64,000 bases of DNA from Modestobacter muralis (lineage in GTDB: Bacteria > Actinomycetota > Actinomycetes > Mycobacteriales > Geodermatophilaceae), in assembly GCF_010682105.1 (NCBI RefSeq), contig NZ_JAAGWH010000017.1:1-64000 (forward strand), given 5' to 3'. The notes below the pieces were generated by a model that had not been told where the DNA came from, did not search any database, and saw only the letters and a list, made by a program, of their open reading frames with translations. The position numbers were made by a program, and so were the translations under genes. Positions 1 through 8,596 of the stretch are shown here, piece after piece (within the stretch, counting starts at the first letter, position 1; each line of letters opens with the position of its first letter).

Positions 1-234
1 GTCGAGGTCGTGCTGCCAACCCGCGTCGTCGGCAGCGTCGACGCACGCCCGCGCGCTCGGGAAGGTGAGCACCCGGCCCCCGCGGGCGGCCACCCGGTCC
101 AGCTCGTCGGCGCCCTGTCCCCACCAGACGAAGAACGTCCGCCCGTCGAACACCAGCCCCTCGGGCCGGCCGGACACCGGCAGCTCGTCCGTCAGCTCGG
201 CCACGTGCGCATCGTCTCCCGCATCGGGGGTCAC
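1..234 (-). CDS. Hypothetical protein, N-terminal part (gene runs off the window)
   Basis: On the minus strand a GTG at 232-234 overlaps the TGA of the upstream GGDEF-EAL gene (GTGA overlap), and an open frame continues to base 1. The 78 visible residues include a hydrophobic, aromatic-rich stretch (LVFDGRTFFVWWGQGADELD) followed by RVLTFPSARACVDAAD. I recognise no family. The tight overlap implies translational coupling with the c-di-GMP enzyme and possibly a related role. The C-terminus lies outside the window. Confidence 0.6.
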   Translation of the reverse strand, partial: MTPDAGDDAHVAELTDELPVSGRPEGLVFDGRTFFVWWGQGADELDRVAARGGRVLTFPSARACVDAADDAGWQHDLD

Positions 235-2882
235 ACGACGGGTGCGTGGGCCCCGTCGCGGAAGGACGAGACGGCGGCGGCCGGGAGCGGGCGGGACAGC
301 AGGTAGCCCTGCACCAGGTCGCAGGCGTCGGCGCGCAGCAGCTCCAGCTGGTCGACCTCCTCCACGCCCTCGGCGACGACGGTCAGCCCGAAGGTGTGCG
401 CCGCCCGGATGATCAGCGCCACGAGCTCGCGGTTGCCCGCCTCGGCCGAGGCGATGAAGCTGCGGTCGATCTTGAGGGTGTCCACCGGCATCGAGCGCAG
501 CTGGCCGATCGAGGTGAAGCCGGTGCCGAAGTCGTCGATGGCGATGCTCACCCCGTGCGCACGCAGGGCAGCGAGGTTGTCGATGGCAGCGGGGTCGTCG
601 ACGAGCACGGTCTCGGTCACCTCGACGATCAGCAGCTCGGCCGGGAAGCCGGAGGCGGCCAGGGCGGCCAGGACGTCGTCGACGACGCCGGCCTCGGCGA
701 GGTGCCGGCCGGAGATGTTCACCGCGAGCGTCCGGTCGGCGGCGGCCGGGTCCTCCGCCCGCCACTCGGCCAGCTGGCGGGTGGCCTCGTTGAGCACCCA
801 GCGGTCCAGCTCGCAGATCAGCCGGGTGGCCTCGGCGGTGGGGATGAACGAGTCCGGCGGGACCATCCCGTGGCCGGGCCGGTTCCAGCGGATCAGCGCC
901 TCGTAGCCGGTCAGCCGGCTCGTCGCGACGTCCAGCACCGGCTGGTAGTGCAACTGCATCTCACCGTTGCGCAGCGCCGCGGTGATCGCGGCCTCCAGCT
1001 CGGCCCGGGCGGTCAGCTCGGCGCGCAGCGCCTCGTCGAACACCTCGGCCCGGCCGCGACCGTGGCCCTTGGCCCGGTAGGCAGCGGCGTCGGCCTCGGC
1101 GAAGAGCACGTCGGCGTCGGTCCCGGCGTCACGGGCGACCGCCACCCCGACGCTGGCACCGATCCACACCTGGTCGGCACCGATGTCGATCGGCCGCGCG
1201 GTGACCGCGACGACCCGCTCGGCCAGCTCGACCAGGTCACGCTCCTCGGCCACCTGCTCGACGAGGACGACGAACTCGTCCCCACCCAGGCGGCAGACGA
1301 CGTCTCCGGAGCGCACCGTGGCCAGCAGCCGACGGGCCACCTCCTGGAGGACGGCGTCCCCGTGGGCGTGGCCGAAGCCGTCGTTGACGGACTTGAAGCC
1401 GTCGAGGTCGACGAAGAGCAGACCGGTCATCGCGCCGGACCGCTGGGCCCGGTGCAGTGCCGCGTTGACCAGCACCCGCGCCTGGGCTCGGTTGGACAGC
1501 CCGGTCAGCGGGTCGTGCGTCGCCTGGTGGGTCAGTGCGAACTGCAGCCGCTCACGCTCCCGCACCGACTCGACGATCTGCTGCACGGAGGCGTGCACCA
1601 CCTCCCCGAGCGGGCCCGGGAGCGGCTGCTCGAGGACGGGGCTGCTGAGGTCTCCCTCGGCCACGGCGGCCGACTGGGCCTGGATGCGGCGCAGGCTCGC
1701 GACGGCGGAGCCCAGCGCGGTCGACACGGTGCGCACCTCGCGGGGCCCACCGCCCTCGACCTCGACCAGTTCGCCGCGGCTGACCCGGTCGGCCTGGCCG
1801 GCGAGCACCCGGAGCGAACGGGAGATGCTGCGGCCGGTGAGGGCGGCACCGAACGTGGCGGCCAGCAGCGCGCCGAGCGCGCCCAGCAGCGTCCGGTCCC
1901 GGCGTCCGTCGGCGGCCTCGTGGTCGGCGGCCGCTGCGGCCTGCGCGTTGCCGACCGCGGTCTGCAGCAGCCCGGTCAGGGCGGCGTCCCGGTCGGTGTT
2001 CTGGCTGACCAGGGCGGCCACCTGCAGGATCGAGATCGGCGCGGCGGAGGCGTCGTCGGCCTGGGCGGCCAGGACGTCGTCGACCGCGGTCAGCGTCTCG
2101 GAGGTCCGGACGGCGTCCCAGGCGGCCACGAGCGCCGGCTGCGTGAGCTCGTCCATCTGGGCGCGCGCGTCGGTGTAGGTGCGCCAGGCGGCACGCCAGT
2201 CCAGCGCGGGGCCGTCGGTGCCGGAGAGCGTGGTCTGGGTGCTGAGGAACAGCGGGATGGCGCGGCTGGCGGTGCGGGCCAGCCGGGCGACGAGCTCGAC
2301 GTCGCGGGTCGCGCGGTTGGTCCCGACGGAGACCTCGTCCCCGCGGGCCGCCGACGCCGCGTCCCGCTGGGCGGCCGTCAGCATGTCCGAGACGGCCAGG
2401 TACCCGGTGTAGGTGTCCTGCGGGGTGTCCTGCCGGCCGGCGGCGCCGGCCCGGACGCCGGCGAGCTGAGCGGCGGCCCGCTCGGCGACCTCGGCGCCCA
2501 CCGACCCGGCCGGCACCGAGGCCAGCGCGTCGTCGGTGACCTGCTGCGACTGGGCGAGGGCTCCCTCGGACTGCGCCAGCTGGGCCTGGACGAGGGCGGA
2601 CGGCAGACCGGTCGCGGCAACCGCGGCGGGATCGCGCAGGACGGCGAGGGACAGCACCGGGATGATCTCGTGCTCAACGCTGCTGCGGGCGGCGTCGAGC
2701 TGGGCCACCGCGCGCACCGCCGCCTCGGCGCTGGTCGCGGTCGCGGCCTCGGCGACGGCGCTGCGCACCAGGAAGGCGGTGAGGGCGATGACGCCGATCG
2801 TCGGGACGAGCACGAGCGCGGAGAGGTACACCCACAGCGGAAAGCCGCGGCCGGCCGTACGGAACGCCGATCGAAGTCGCAT
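231..2882 (-). CDS. Membrane-bound GGDEF-EAL protein (c-di-GMP synthesis/breakdown)
   Basis: Predicted to make and degrade cyclic di-GMP at the inner membrane. Order: transmembrane helix near residues 18-38, a long helical extracytoplasmic sensor region (resembling nitrate-sensor-like domains), a second membrane helix near 330-350, a HAMP-like linker, GGDEF near 530, EAL from about 650. Intact motifs: RLGGDEF with an RSGD inhibitory site five residues before it, YEALIRW, DDFGTG, VVAEGVEE and QGYLLSRPLP. Both halves therefore look catalytically competent. I chose the ATG at 2880-2882 because GGGAG lies a few bases upstream; a GTG at 2904-2906 would add eight residues. The stop overlaps the next gene by four bases. 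Confidence 0.92.
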   Translation of the reverse strand: MRLRSAFRTAGRGFPLWVYLSALVLVPTIGVIALTAFLVRSAVAEAATATSAEAAVRAVAQLDAARSSVEHEIIPVLSLAVLRDPAAVAATGLPSALVQAQLAQSEGALAQSQQVTDDALASVPAGSVGAEVAERAAAQLAGVRAGAAGRQDTPQDTYTGYLAVSDMLTAAQRDAASAARGDEVSVGTNRATRDVELVARLARTASRAIPLFLSTQTTLSGTDGPALDWRAAWRTYTDARAQMDELTQPALVAAWDAVRTSETLTAVDDVLAAQADDASAAPISILQVAALVSQNTDRDAALTGLLQTAVGNAQAAAAADHEAADGRRDRTLLGALGALLAATFGAALTGRSISRSLRVLAGQADRVSRGELVEVEGGGPREVRTVSTALGSAVASLRRIQAQSAAVAEGDLSSPVLEQPLPGPLGEVVHASVQQIVESVRERERLQFALTHQATHDPLTGLSNRAQARVLVNAALHRAQRSGAMTGLLFVDLDGFKSVNDGFGHAHGDAVLQEVARRLLATVRSGDVVCRLGGDEFVVLVEQVAEERDLVELAERVVAVTARPIDIGADQVWIGASVGVAVARDAGTDADVLFAEADAAAYRAKGHGRGRAEVFDEALRAELTARAELEAAITAALRNGEMQLHYQPVLDVATSRLTGYEALIRWNRPGHGMVPPDSFIPTAEATRLICELDRWVLNEATRQLAEWRAEDPAAADRTLAVNISGRHLAEAGVVDDVLAALAASGFPAELLIVEVTETVLVDDPAAIDNLAALRAHGVSIAIDDFGTGFTSIGQLRSMPVDTLKIDRSFIASAEAGNRELVALIIRAAHTFGLTVVAEGVEEVDQLELLRADACDLVQGYLLSRPLPAAAVSSFRDGAHAPVV

Positions 2883-2949
2883 GCACTCCCATCGGCGTCC
2901 CGACACGCGCCGTTGAGCGCCCCGCCCGAAGGGGTGAGGCGTCAGGGGG

Positions 2950-3021
2950 TGGGCGCGGAGGGTCTCGAACCCCCGACCACTCGCTTGTAAGGCGAGCGCT
3001 CTACCGCTGAGCTACGCGCCC
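2950..3021 (-). tRNA. tRNA-Val (anticodon TAC)
   Basis: A full cloverleaf reads on the minus strand: acceptor GGGCGCG pairing with CGCGCCC, D-arm GCTC/GAGC, anticodon stem CTCGC/GCGAG with loop CTTACAA (anticodon TAC), and a T-arm containing TTCGAGA. Length is 72 nt. CCA is not encoded; the discriminator A is followed by CCC. Confidence 0.95.
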
Positions 3022-3074
3022 GCGGGCCCCGCTGCAGGGTCCCGCCGTGAGCCGGCGGGGGCGAGGGGGGCCTT
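3022..3074 (-). repeat. Stop-codon-adjacent repeat, copy 1 (probable terminator)
   Basis: On the minus strand it begins right after the peroxiredoxin stop: GAAGGCCCCCCTCGCC, an inner GCCGG/CGGC hairpin, then GGGACCCTGC and CGGGGCCC. Two related copies lie at 3584-3646 and 15501-15561. The outer GGCCCC and GGGGCC arms can pair, so it probably acts as a terminator. Confidence 0.55.
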
Positions 3075-3077
3075 CGA

Positions 3078-3545
3078 TCAGGCTGCCGTGGGCAGCGCCG
3101 CGACGGCGTCCTTCCAGCCGGACTGTGCGCGGGGGTCACCGGGCTGGTTGACCTCGGCGAAGGCGATCGTCCCGTCGGCGTCGACCAGGAAGGTGCCGCG
3201 CAGCGCCATGCCGGCCTTGTCGTTGAAGACGCCGTAGGCGCGGGCGGTGTCCCCGTGCGGCCAGAAGTCCGACAGCAGCGGGAATTCGAAGCCCTCCTTC
3301 TCGCGGAAGGCCTTGAGGCTGAAGGTCGGGTCGGTGGAGATCGCGACCACCTCGACCCCGGCCTCGGTGTAACCGGCCAGCTCGTCGCGGAGCTGGCAGA
3401 GCTCGCCGGTGCAGATGCCGGAGAAGGCGAAGGGGTAGAAGACGACGAGGACTGGCCGACCACGCAGGTCGGCGAGGGACACGACGTGCTTGTCCTGGTC
3501 CGGGAGGCTGAACTCGGGCGCGACGTCGCCGACGGAGAGGCTCAT
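3078..3545 (-). CDS. Peroxiredoxin, AhpE-like
   Basis: Thiol peroxidase reducing hydrogen peroxide and organic hydroperoxides in the cytoplasm. The 155-residue product starting MSLSVGDVAPEF has the thioredoxin-fold peroxiredoxin layout. The peroxidatic site is FAFSGICTGELC, with the attacking cysteine at residue 45. FPLLSDFWPHG and YGVFND closely match mycobacterial AhpE. A second cysteine at residue 50 gives the C-x4-C spacing of PrxQ/Bcp enzymes, which as I recall Mycobacterium tuberculosis AhpE lacks at this position. An upstream in-frame start at 3563 is possible, but residue 7 (ATG at 3543-3545) matches the family start. It is followed by a terminator-like repeat and tRNA-Val. Confidence 0.9.
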   Translation of the reverse strand: MSLSVGDVAPEFSLPDQDKHVVSLADLRGRPVLVVFYPFAFSGICTGELCQLRDELAGYTEAGVEVVAISTDPTFSLKAFREKEGFEFPLLSDFWPHGDTARAYGVFNDKAGMALRGTFLVDADGTIAFAEVNQPGDPRAQSGWKDAVAALPTAA

Positions 3546-3583
3546 GCCCCGATCGTCTCGCACTCAGCCGAGGCCGATGAAAC

Positions 3584-3646
3584 GGCCCCCTCGCAGGGGC
3601 CCGCCGCGAGCGTGCGAGCGGTGGGGGGCGAGGGGTCCTTCAACTC
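3584..3646 (-). repeat. Stop-codon-adjacent repeat, copy 2 (probable terminator)
   Basis: Minus-strand sequence begins TTGAAGGACCCCTCGCC a few bases after the DUF3052 stop and ends with GGCCCCtgcgagGGGGCC (3584-3601), a 6-bp stem with a 6-nt loop followed by GTTTC. It shares its start and end motifs with the copies at 3022-3074 and 15501-15561. It probably terminates DUF3052 transcription. Confidence 0.6.
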
Positions 3647-3648
3647 GT

Positions 3649-4074
3649 TCAGCGACGGGAGCGCGCGGCCTTCGGGGTGACGAGGCGGATGCCCGACCAG
3701 TCCTTGGCCGCGGAGATGCTGGAGGTCTGCGCGAGCCCGGCGGTGGGGGCGGCCTCGGTGACGTCACCGGGCTCGACGTGGCCGGGGCGCCCGGACTTCG
3801 GGACCAGCAGCCACACGACGCCGTCCTCGGCGAGGGAGGCGATGGCGTCGACGAGGGCGTCGATCAGGTCGCCGTCGTCCTCGCGCCACCACAGCAGGAC
3901 GGCGTCGGCCACCTCGTCGGAGTCCTCGTCGACCATGTCGCCGCCGGAGAGCTCGACGACGGAGTCACGCAGCTCCTCGTCGACGTCCTCGTCCCAGCCG
4001 AGCTCCTGCACGACCATGCCCGGCTTGATCCCCAGCCGGGCAGCCATGCTGGTGCTGCCCGAGTCGACGCTCAT
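3649..4074 (-). CDS. DUF3052 family protein
   Basis: Small conserved actinobacterial protein (141 residues from MSVDSGSTSMAARLG). Recognisable family segments are VVQELGWDEDVDEELRD, ADAVLLWWREDDGDLIDALV, LLVPKSGRPGHVEPGDV and EAAPTAGLAQTSS. Biochemical function is not established. In actinobacteria it is typically encoded next to and divergent from aceE, exactly as here, which suggests a link to pyruvate dehydrogenase or its regulation. The start is the ATG at 4072-4074. The frame stays open further upstream, but nothing before this ATG resembles the family. Confidence 0.88.
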   Translation of the reverse strand: MSVDSGSTSMAARLGIKPGMVVQELGWDEDVDEELRDSVVELSGGDMVDEDSDEVADAVLLWWREDDGDLIDALVDAIASLAEDGVVWLLVPKSGRPGHVEPGDVTEAAPTAGLAQTSSISAAKDWSGIRLVTPKAARSRR

Positions 4075-4393
4075 CCCTGCGGTTCCTCCGTGTGCTCGGC
4101 GGCCCGGTCTGCTCCGGGCGTCTCGTTCCTGGTGCGGTGCCCCGTCGCGGTGCGCGGGGCGGGTGTCCTGCAGGGATGGTGCCCTGTCCAGGGCCGACCC
4201 GCCTGGGCGGGACCCCCGGTGGACCTCGTCGGGCCACCGTTGCAGCGGAGCGTAGGGCATCGGCGGCGCGACGCAAGGTGTCCACCCGGATGCGGGGTCC
4301 GGAGGAGGCCCCCGGAGGCGTTCGCGGACCTTGTTGGGGGTCCGATCGCGAGGCAACGTGACGTGCGCCGCCCCGGCAGGAGACCATGGGGGC
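4075..4393. promoter_or_regulatory. Divergent promoter region between DUF3052 and aceE
   Basis: This 319-bp gap between two divergent genes has no credible gene. It contains an imperfect inverted repeat near 4320-4352 (TCGCGGACC, then GGTCCGatCGCGA) about 40 bp before the aceE start. It could be an operator or leader hairpin; no specific regulator is recognised. Confidence 0.35.
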
Positions 4394-7234
4394 ATGAGTG
4401 CACCGCAGCAGTCGGACGGAGACCCCGCCCGCATCACCGGCAGCCCCCGCGCGGTCATCACCGACGGCCGGCCGAGTCAGCTCCCGGACACCGACCCGGA
4501 CGAGACCCAGGAGTGGCTGGAGTCCCTCGACGCGGTCGTCGACAACGCCGGTCGCAACCGCGCCCGCTACCTGATGCTCCGCATGCTGGAGCGCAGCCGC
4601 GAGCAGCAGGTCGGCGTCCCGGCGCTGCGCAGCACCGACTACATCAACACGATCGCGCCGGAGCAGGAGCCGTGGTTCCCCGGCGACGAGGACGTCGAGC
4701 GCCGGATCCGCGCCTACATCCGGTGGAACGCCGCGATCATGGTCCACCGCGCGCAGCGGCCGGGCGTCTCCGTCGGCGGCCACATCTCCTCCTACGCCTC
4801 CTCGGCCTCGCTGTACGAGGTGGGCTTCAACCACTTCTTCCGCGGCAAGGACCACCCCGGCGGCGGCGACCAGATCTACTTCCAGGGGCACTCCTCCCCC
4901 GGCATCTACGCCCGCGCCTACCTCGAGGGCCGGCTCACCGAGGACCAGCTCGACGGCTTCCGCCAGGAGGTCAGCCACCCCGGCGGCGGGCTGTCGTCCT
5001 ACCCGCACCCCCGGCTGATGCCGGACTTCTGGGAGTTCCCCACCGTCTCCATGGGCCTGGGCCCGATGAACGCGATCTACCAGGCGCGGTTCAACCGGTA
5101 CCTGCACAACCGCGGCATCGCCGACACCTCCGACCAGCACGTCTGGGCGTTCCTCGGCGACGGCGAGATGGACGAGGTCGAGTCGATCGGCCCGATCGGG
5201 CTGGCCGCACGTGAGGAGCTGGACAACCTCACCTTCGTCGTCAACTGCAACCTGCAGCGCCTCGACGGCCCGGTCCGCGGCAACGGCAAGGTCATCCAGG
5301 AGCTGGAGTCGATCTTCCGCGGCGCCGGCTGGAACGTCATCAAGGTCGTCTGGGGCCGCGGCTGGGACAAGCTGCTCGCCGCCGACCGCGACGGCGCGCT
5401 GGTGAACCTGATGAACACCACGCCGGACGGCGACTACCAGACCTACAAGTCCGAGGACGGCGCCTACGTCCGCGAGCACTTCTTCGGTCGCGACCCCCGC
5501 ACCCGCAAGCTGGTCGAGGGGATGAGCGACAAGAAGGTCTGGGACCTGCAGCGCGGGGGGCACGACTACCGCAAGGTCCACGCCGCCTACCAGGCCGCGA
5601 TGGACCACAAGGGCCAGCCCACGGTCATCCTCGCCAAGACCATCAAGGGCTGGACGCTGGGCAGCCACTTCGAGGGCCGCAACTCCACGCACCAGATGAA
5701 GAAGCTGACGGCCGAGGACCTGGCCAACTTCCGCGACCGGCTCTACCTGCCGATCCCGGACGAGGCGCTGGACAAGACCCTGCCGCCCTACTACAAGCCC
5801 GCCGCCGACTCCGACGAGATGCAGTACATGCTCGAGCGGCGTCGTGCGCTGGGTGGGTCGATCCCCCGCCGCCGGCACACCGCCGCGCAGCTCAAGGCCC
5901 CCGACGACAAGGCCTTCGAGGTCGTCCGCCGGGGCTCGGGCAAGCAGGAGGTCGCCACCACGATGGCGTTCGTCCGGCTGCTCAAGGAGCTCATCAAGGA
6001 CCCCGAGCTCGGCCCGCGCTTCGTACCGGTGATCCCCGACGAGGCCCGCACCTTCGGCCTGGACTCGCTGTTCCCGACGAAGAAGATCTACAACCCGCAC
6101 GGCCAGAACTACACCTCGGTCGACCGCGAGCTGATGCTGGCCTACAAGGAGTCCACGACCGGGCAGATCCTGCACGAGGGGATCAACGAGGCCGGCTCGT
6201 CCGCGTCGTTCATCGCCGCCGGCACGTCGTACGCGACGCACGGCGAGGCCATGATCCCGATCTACATCTTCTACTCGATGTTCGGGTTCCAGCGCACCGC
6301 CGACGAGTTCTGGGCGGCCGCCGACCAGATGACCCGCGGCTTCCTGCTGGGCGCCACCGCGGGCCGCACGACGCTCAACGGCGAGGGGCTGCAGCACGAG
6401 GACGGCCACTCGCTGCTGCTGGCCGAGACCAACCCCGCCGTCGTGTCCTACGACCCCGCGTTCTCCTACGAGGTCGGGCACATCGTCAAGGACGCCCTGC
6501 GCCGCATGTACGGCGAGGACCCGGGCGCTCCGCTGGGTGGGGACCGCGACCCGAACGTCATGTACTACCTGACGATCTACAACGAGCCCTACGTGCAGCC
6601 GGCCGAGCCCGCGGACCTGGACGTCACCGGCCTGCTAGCCGGGATGTACCGCTACGCCGAGGGCCCGGCTGTGGAGGGCTCTGCCGACGGTGGCGAGGTC
6701 GCCGACGGCACCAAGGCACAGGTCCTCGCCTCCGGCGTCGCCGTGCCGTGGGCGCTGCGGGCGCAGGAGCTGCTGGCCGAGGACTGGAACGTCTCGGCCG
6801 ACGTGTGGTCGGTGACCTCGTGGAACGAGCTGCGCCGCGAGGCCCTGGCGGCGGAGGAGTGGAACCTGCTCAACCCCGCCGAGGAGCCGAAGGTCCCCTA
6901 CGTCACCCAGCAGCTGGCCGACGCCCCCGGGCCGGTCGTGGCGGTGTCGGACTGGATGAAGGCGGTCCCCGACCTGCTGTCGCCGTTCATGCCGCACGGG
7001 ATGGTCTCCCTCGGCACCGACGGGTTCGGCCTGTCCGACACCCGCCCGGCGCTGCGGCGGCACTTCCGGGTCGACGCCGAGTCGATCGTCGTCCGCACGC
7101 TGGCCTCGCTGGCCAACCGCGGCGAGATCGAGCGCGACGTCGTCCGGCAGGCCGTGGACAAGTACCGCATCGGCGACGTCCAGGCCGCCCCGGAGGACAC
7201 CAGCACCACCCCCGAGCAGCAGCCCGAGGCGTAG
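4394..7234 (+). CDS. aceE: Pyruvate dehydrogenase E1 component, homodimeric type
   Basis: Thiamine-diphosphate-dependent decarboxylation of pyruvate, feeding acetyl groups to the E2 lipoyl domains of the pyruvate dehydrogenase complex. The 946-residue product matches the long homodimeric E1 of actinobacteria and gammaproteobacteria. The ThDP motif begins FLGDGEMDE and ends VVNCNLQ. Other E1 landmarks are [40 protein letters not shown], and the transketolase-like segments GLQHEDGHS and [11 protein letters not shown] start at the ATG at 4394 (product beginning [10 protein letters not shown]), preceded by GGAG and a G-run. DUF3052 is divergent upstream. No E2/E3 genes are adjacent, as usual in this phylum. 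Confidence 0.97.
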   Translation: MSAPQQSDGDPARITGSPRAVITDGRPSQLPDTDPDETQEWLESLDAVVDNAGRNRARYLMLRMLERSREQQVGVPALRSTDYINTIAPEQEPWFPGDEDVERRIRAYIRWNAAIMVHRAQRPGVSVGGHISSYASSASLYEVGFNHFFRGKDHPGGGDQIYFQGHSSPGIYARAYLEGRLTEDQLDGFRQEVSHPGGGLSSYPHPRLMPDFWEFPTVSMGLGPMNAIYQARFNRYLHNRGIADTSDQHVWAFLGDGEMDEVESIGPIGLAAREELDNLTFVVNCNLQRLDGPVRGNGKVIQELESIFRGAGWNVIKVVWGRGWDKLLAADRDGALVNLMNTTPDGDYQTYKSEDGAYVREHFFGRDPRTRKLVEGMSDKKVWDLQRGGHDYRKVHAAYQAAMDHKGQPTVILAKTIKGWTLGSHFEGRNSTHQMKKLTAEDLANFRDRLYLPIPDEALDKTLPPYYKPAADSDEMQYMLERRRALGGSIPRRRHTAAQLKAPDDKAFEVVRRGSGKQEVATTMAFVRLLKELIKDPELGPRFVPVIPDEARTFGLDSLFPTKKIYNPHGQNYTSVDRELMLAYKESTTGQILHEGINEAGSSASFIAAGTSYATHGEAMIPIYIFYSMFGFQRTADEFWAAADQMTRGFLLGATAGRTTLNGEGLQHEDGHSLLLAETNPAVVSYDPAFSYEVGHIVKDALRRMYGEDPGAPLGGDRDPNVMYYLTIYNEPYVQPAEPADLDVTGLLAGMYRYAEGPAVEGSADGGEVADGTKAQVLASGVAVPWALRAQELLAEDWNVSADVWSVTSWNELRREALAAEEWNLLNPAEEPKVPYVTQQLADAPGPVVAVSDWMKAVPDLLSPFMPHGMVSLGTDGFGLSDTRPALRRHFRVDAESIVVRTLASLANRGEIERDVVRQAVDKYRIGDVQAAPEDTSTTPEQQPEA

Positions 7235-7267
7235 TCCCCCGCGGCGGCCAGCCACTGCCGTCCCGAC

Positions 7268-7346
7268 GGTGATCAGGTGACCTGATCACCATCTGTCCCC
7301 CCGCGCCAGCGTTGGTGCGGGGGGACAGTCGTTGGTGCAGGGGGAC
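7268..7346. repeat. Left end of palindrome-flanked element A
   Basis: Three nested pieces are visible. First a 23-bp palindrome at 7268-7290 (arms GGTGATCAGGT and ACCTGATCACC around one G). Then a hairpin at 7294-7327 (arms TGTCCCCCCGC and GCGGGGGGACA). Finally a direct repeat: GTTGGTGCGGGGGGAC at 7311-7326 and GTTGGTGCAGGGGGAC at 7331-7346. The palindrome and the GTTGGTGC repeats recur, the latter inverted, at 8500-8580. Confidence 0.85.
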
Positions 7347-7478
7347 GTCGGTTCGACGTCCGGCACGTACACGCACCGACGGACGCCGCGGCGGGAGCGG
7401 GCGTCCACAACGGCGGGCGCCGTCCACAGATCCGCGCGCACGGTCCTCGATGTGGTGGGCACGTCCGACGGTGCTTAG

Positions 7479-8492
7479 GTGCACACCTTCCTCGCCGACT
7501 CGATGCGCCGCCACGCCGACGTCTTCACGACGGCCGAGGCACTGGCCGTCGGCGTCGACCGCAACGCCATCGGCCCCCTCGTCCGCTCGGGAACCTGGCG
7601 GCGGGTTCGGTACGGCGTCTACACGACCGGCGAGGTGTGGCGCCGACACGAGGCCGGAGGGCGGACCCACCGGCTGGAGTGCGCTGCCGCGCTCCGCCGC
7701 CTCGACCGCCCCGATGTGGTCGTCAGCCACGACTCGGCCGCGCGCCTGCACCGACTCGTCCTCCCCCGGTCGGTCGACGCCGCGATACGACTGACCGATC
7801 CAGAGCACTTCCGCACCGGCCGTGGCTACCGCATCAGTCAGGCCTCGCTGCCCCCTGCGGACGTCGTCGTGCACGAGGGACTGCCTCTGACCACGGTCCC
7901 CCGGACACTGGCCGACGTCGGGCGGGAGTGGTCGTTCATCGACACCGTGGTCGCTGCCGACGACGCACTCGCCGACGGCCGGACGACGCCCGACGAACTG
8001 CGGGCGGCCTCCCTGGCGCAGACACACTGGACCGGCTGCGGCGACGCCGCACGTGCCTTCACGGCGGCACGGACCGGTGCGCACTCACCGCACGAGACGA
8101 GGACCCGCGTGGCCCTGCTCGCCGCCGGGCTGCCCGAACCCCTCCTGCAGCAGGCGGTCCTCGTCGACGGACAGCTCGTCGCCGTCCTGGACATGTACTG
8201 GCCCGAGCAGGGCGTGTTCGTGGAGTGCGACGGCATGGTCAAGTACGCCGACCCGTGGCGCGGTCGGACACCGGCCGAGGTGCTGTGGGAGGAGAAGCGC
8301 CGCCAGGACCGCCTGCTCGACCTGGACCTGCACGGTGTGCGGGTCGCACCGGAGGACCTCCGCACCGACTGGCACGGGAAGGTCGCGAGGCTGACCACGC
8401 TGCTGGACCGGGGGCAGCGCGTGGCCCCTCGCGTCCGGACCACCTTGTGGCACGGTGGGCTGCGGATGCCGCATCCAGCCGCCACCGCTTGA
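7479..8492 (+). CDS. AbiEi-type winged-helix protein with C-terminal DUF559 (Vsr-like nuclease) domain
   Basis: 337 residues. The N-terminal part (VFTTAEALAVGVDRNAI, LVRSGTWRRVRYGVYT) matches the AbiEi antitoxin-like winged helix. The C-terminal part (VFVECDGMVKY, then PAEVLWEEKRRQDRLLDLDLHGVRV) matches DUF559, a restriction-endonuclease-like fold with E/D and EK residues. Such proteins are common orphan genes in actinobacteria, often annotated as type IV toxin-antitoxin components, but no AbiEii toxin partner is next to it. The start is uncertain: GTG at 7479, or ATG at 7503, neither with a clear ribosome-binding site. It lies between matched palindromes, so it may be the enzyme of a small mobile unit. 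Confidence 0.8.
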   Translation: MHTFLADSMRRHADVFTTAEALAVGVDRNAIGPLVRSGTWRRVRYGVYTTGEVWRRHEAGGRTHRLECAAALRRLDRPDVVVSHDSAARLHRLVLPRSVDAAIRLTDPEHFRTGRGYRISQASLPPADVVVHEGLPLTTVPRTLADVGREWSFIDTVVAADDALADGRTTPDELRAASLAQTHWTGCGDAARAFTAARTGAHSPHETRTRVALLAAGLPEPLLQQAVLVDGQLVAVLDMYWPEQGVFVECDGMVKYADPWRGRTPAEVLWEEKRRQDRLLDLDLHGVRVAPEDLRTDWHGKVARLTTLLDRGQRVAPRVRTTLWHGGLRMPHPAATA

Positions 8493-8499
8493 TGCCGCC

Positions 8500-8580
8500 G
8501 TCCCCCTGCACCAATGGCTCGCCCCCTGCACCAACGCTGCTGCAGTGGGCCAGACGGTGATCAGGTGACCTGATCACCGT
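8500..8580. repeat. Right end of palindrome-flanked element A
   Basis: GTCCCCCTGCACCAA (8500-8514) and GCCCCCTGCACCAAC (8521-8535) are reverse complements of the left-end repeats. They are followed by the same palindrome core at 8556-8578, extended here to 13-bp arms (ACGGTGATCAGGT and its complement, 8554-8580). It begins 8 bp after the gene stop. Confidence 0.85.
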
Positions 8581-8596
8581 CCGGCGCTGCAGACCG

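Larger units (their letters stand above)
7268..8580 (+). mobile_element. Candidate small mobile element A (AbiEi/DUF559 gene between matched palindromes)
   Basis: About 1.3 kb holding one gene between two identical 23-bp palindromes, each bordered inside by two GTTGGTGC-type repeats in opposite orientation at the two ends. It sits in the convergent gap between aceE and an M20 peptidase gene, breaking neither. The mirrored ends imply one mobile or amplifying unit, but no transposase or target duplication is recognised. A second gene of the same family at 51095-52195 also lies between matching palindromes. Confidence 0.5.

Noticed and set aside
246-2990. Long plus-strand open frame opposite the GGDEF-EAL gene
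   Set aside because: It is the antisense of a well-conserved gene; its product is low-complexity (Gly/Asp/Val/Arg rich) with no motif, as expected from 73% GC third-position bias.
3965-6481. 838-codon minus-strand open frame opposite aceE
   Set aside because: Antisense shadow of aceE with no domain; the aceE frame has full family motifs.
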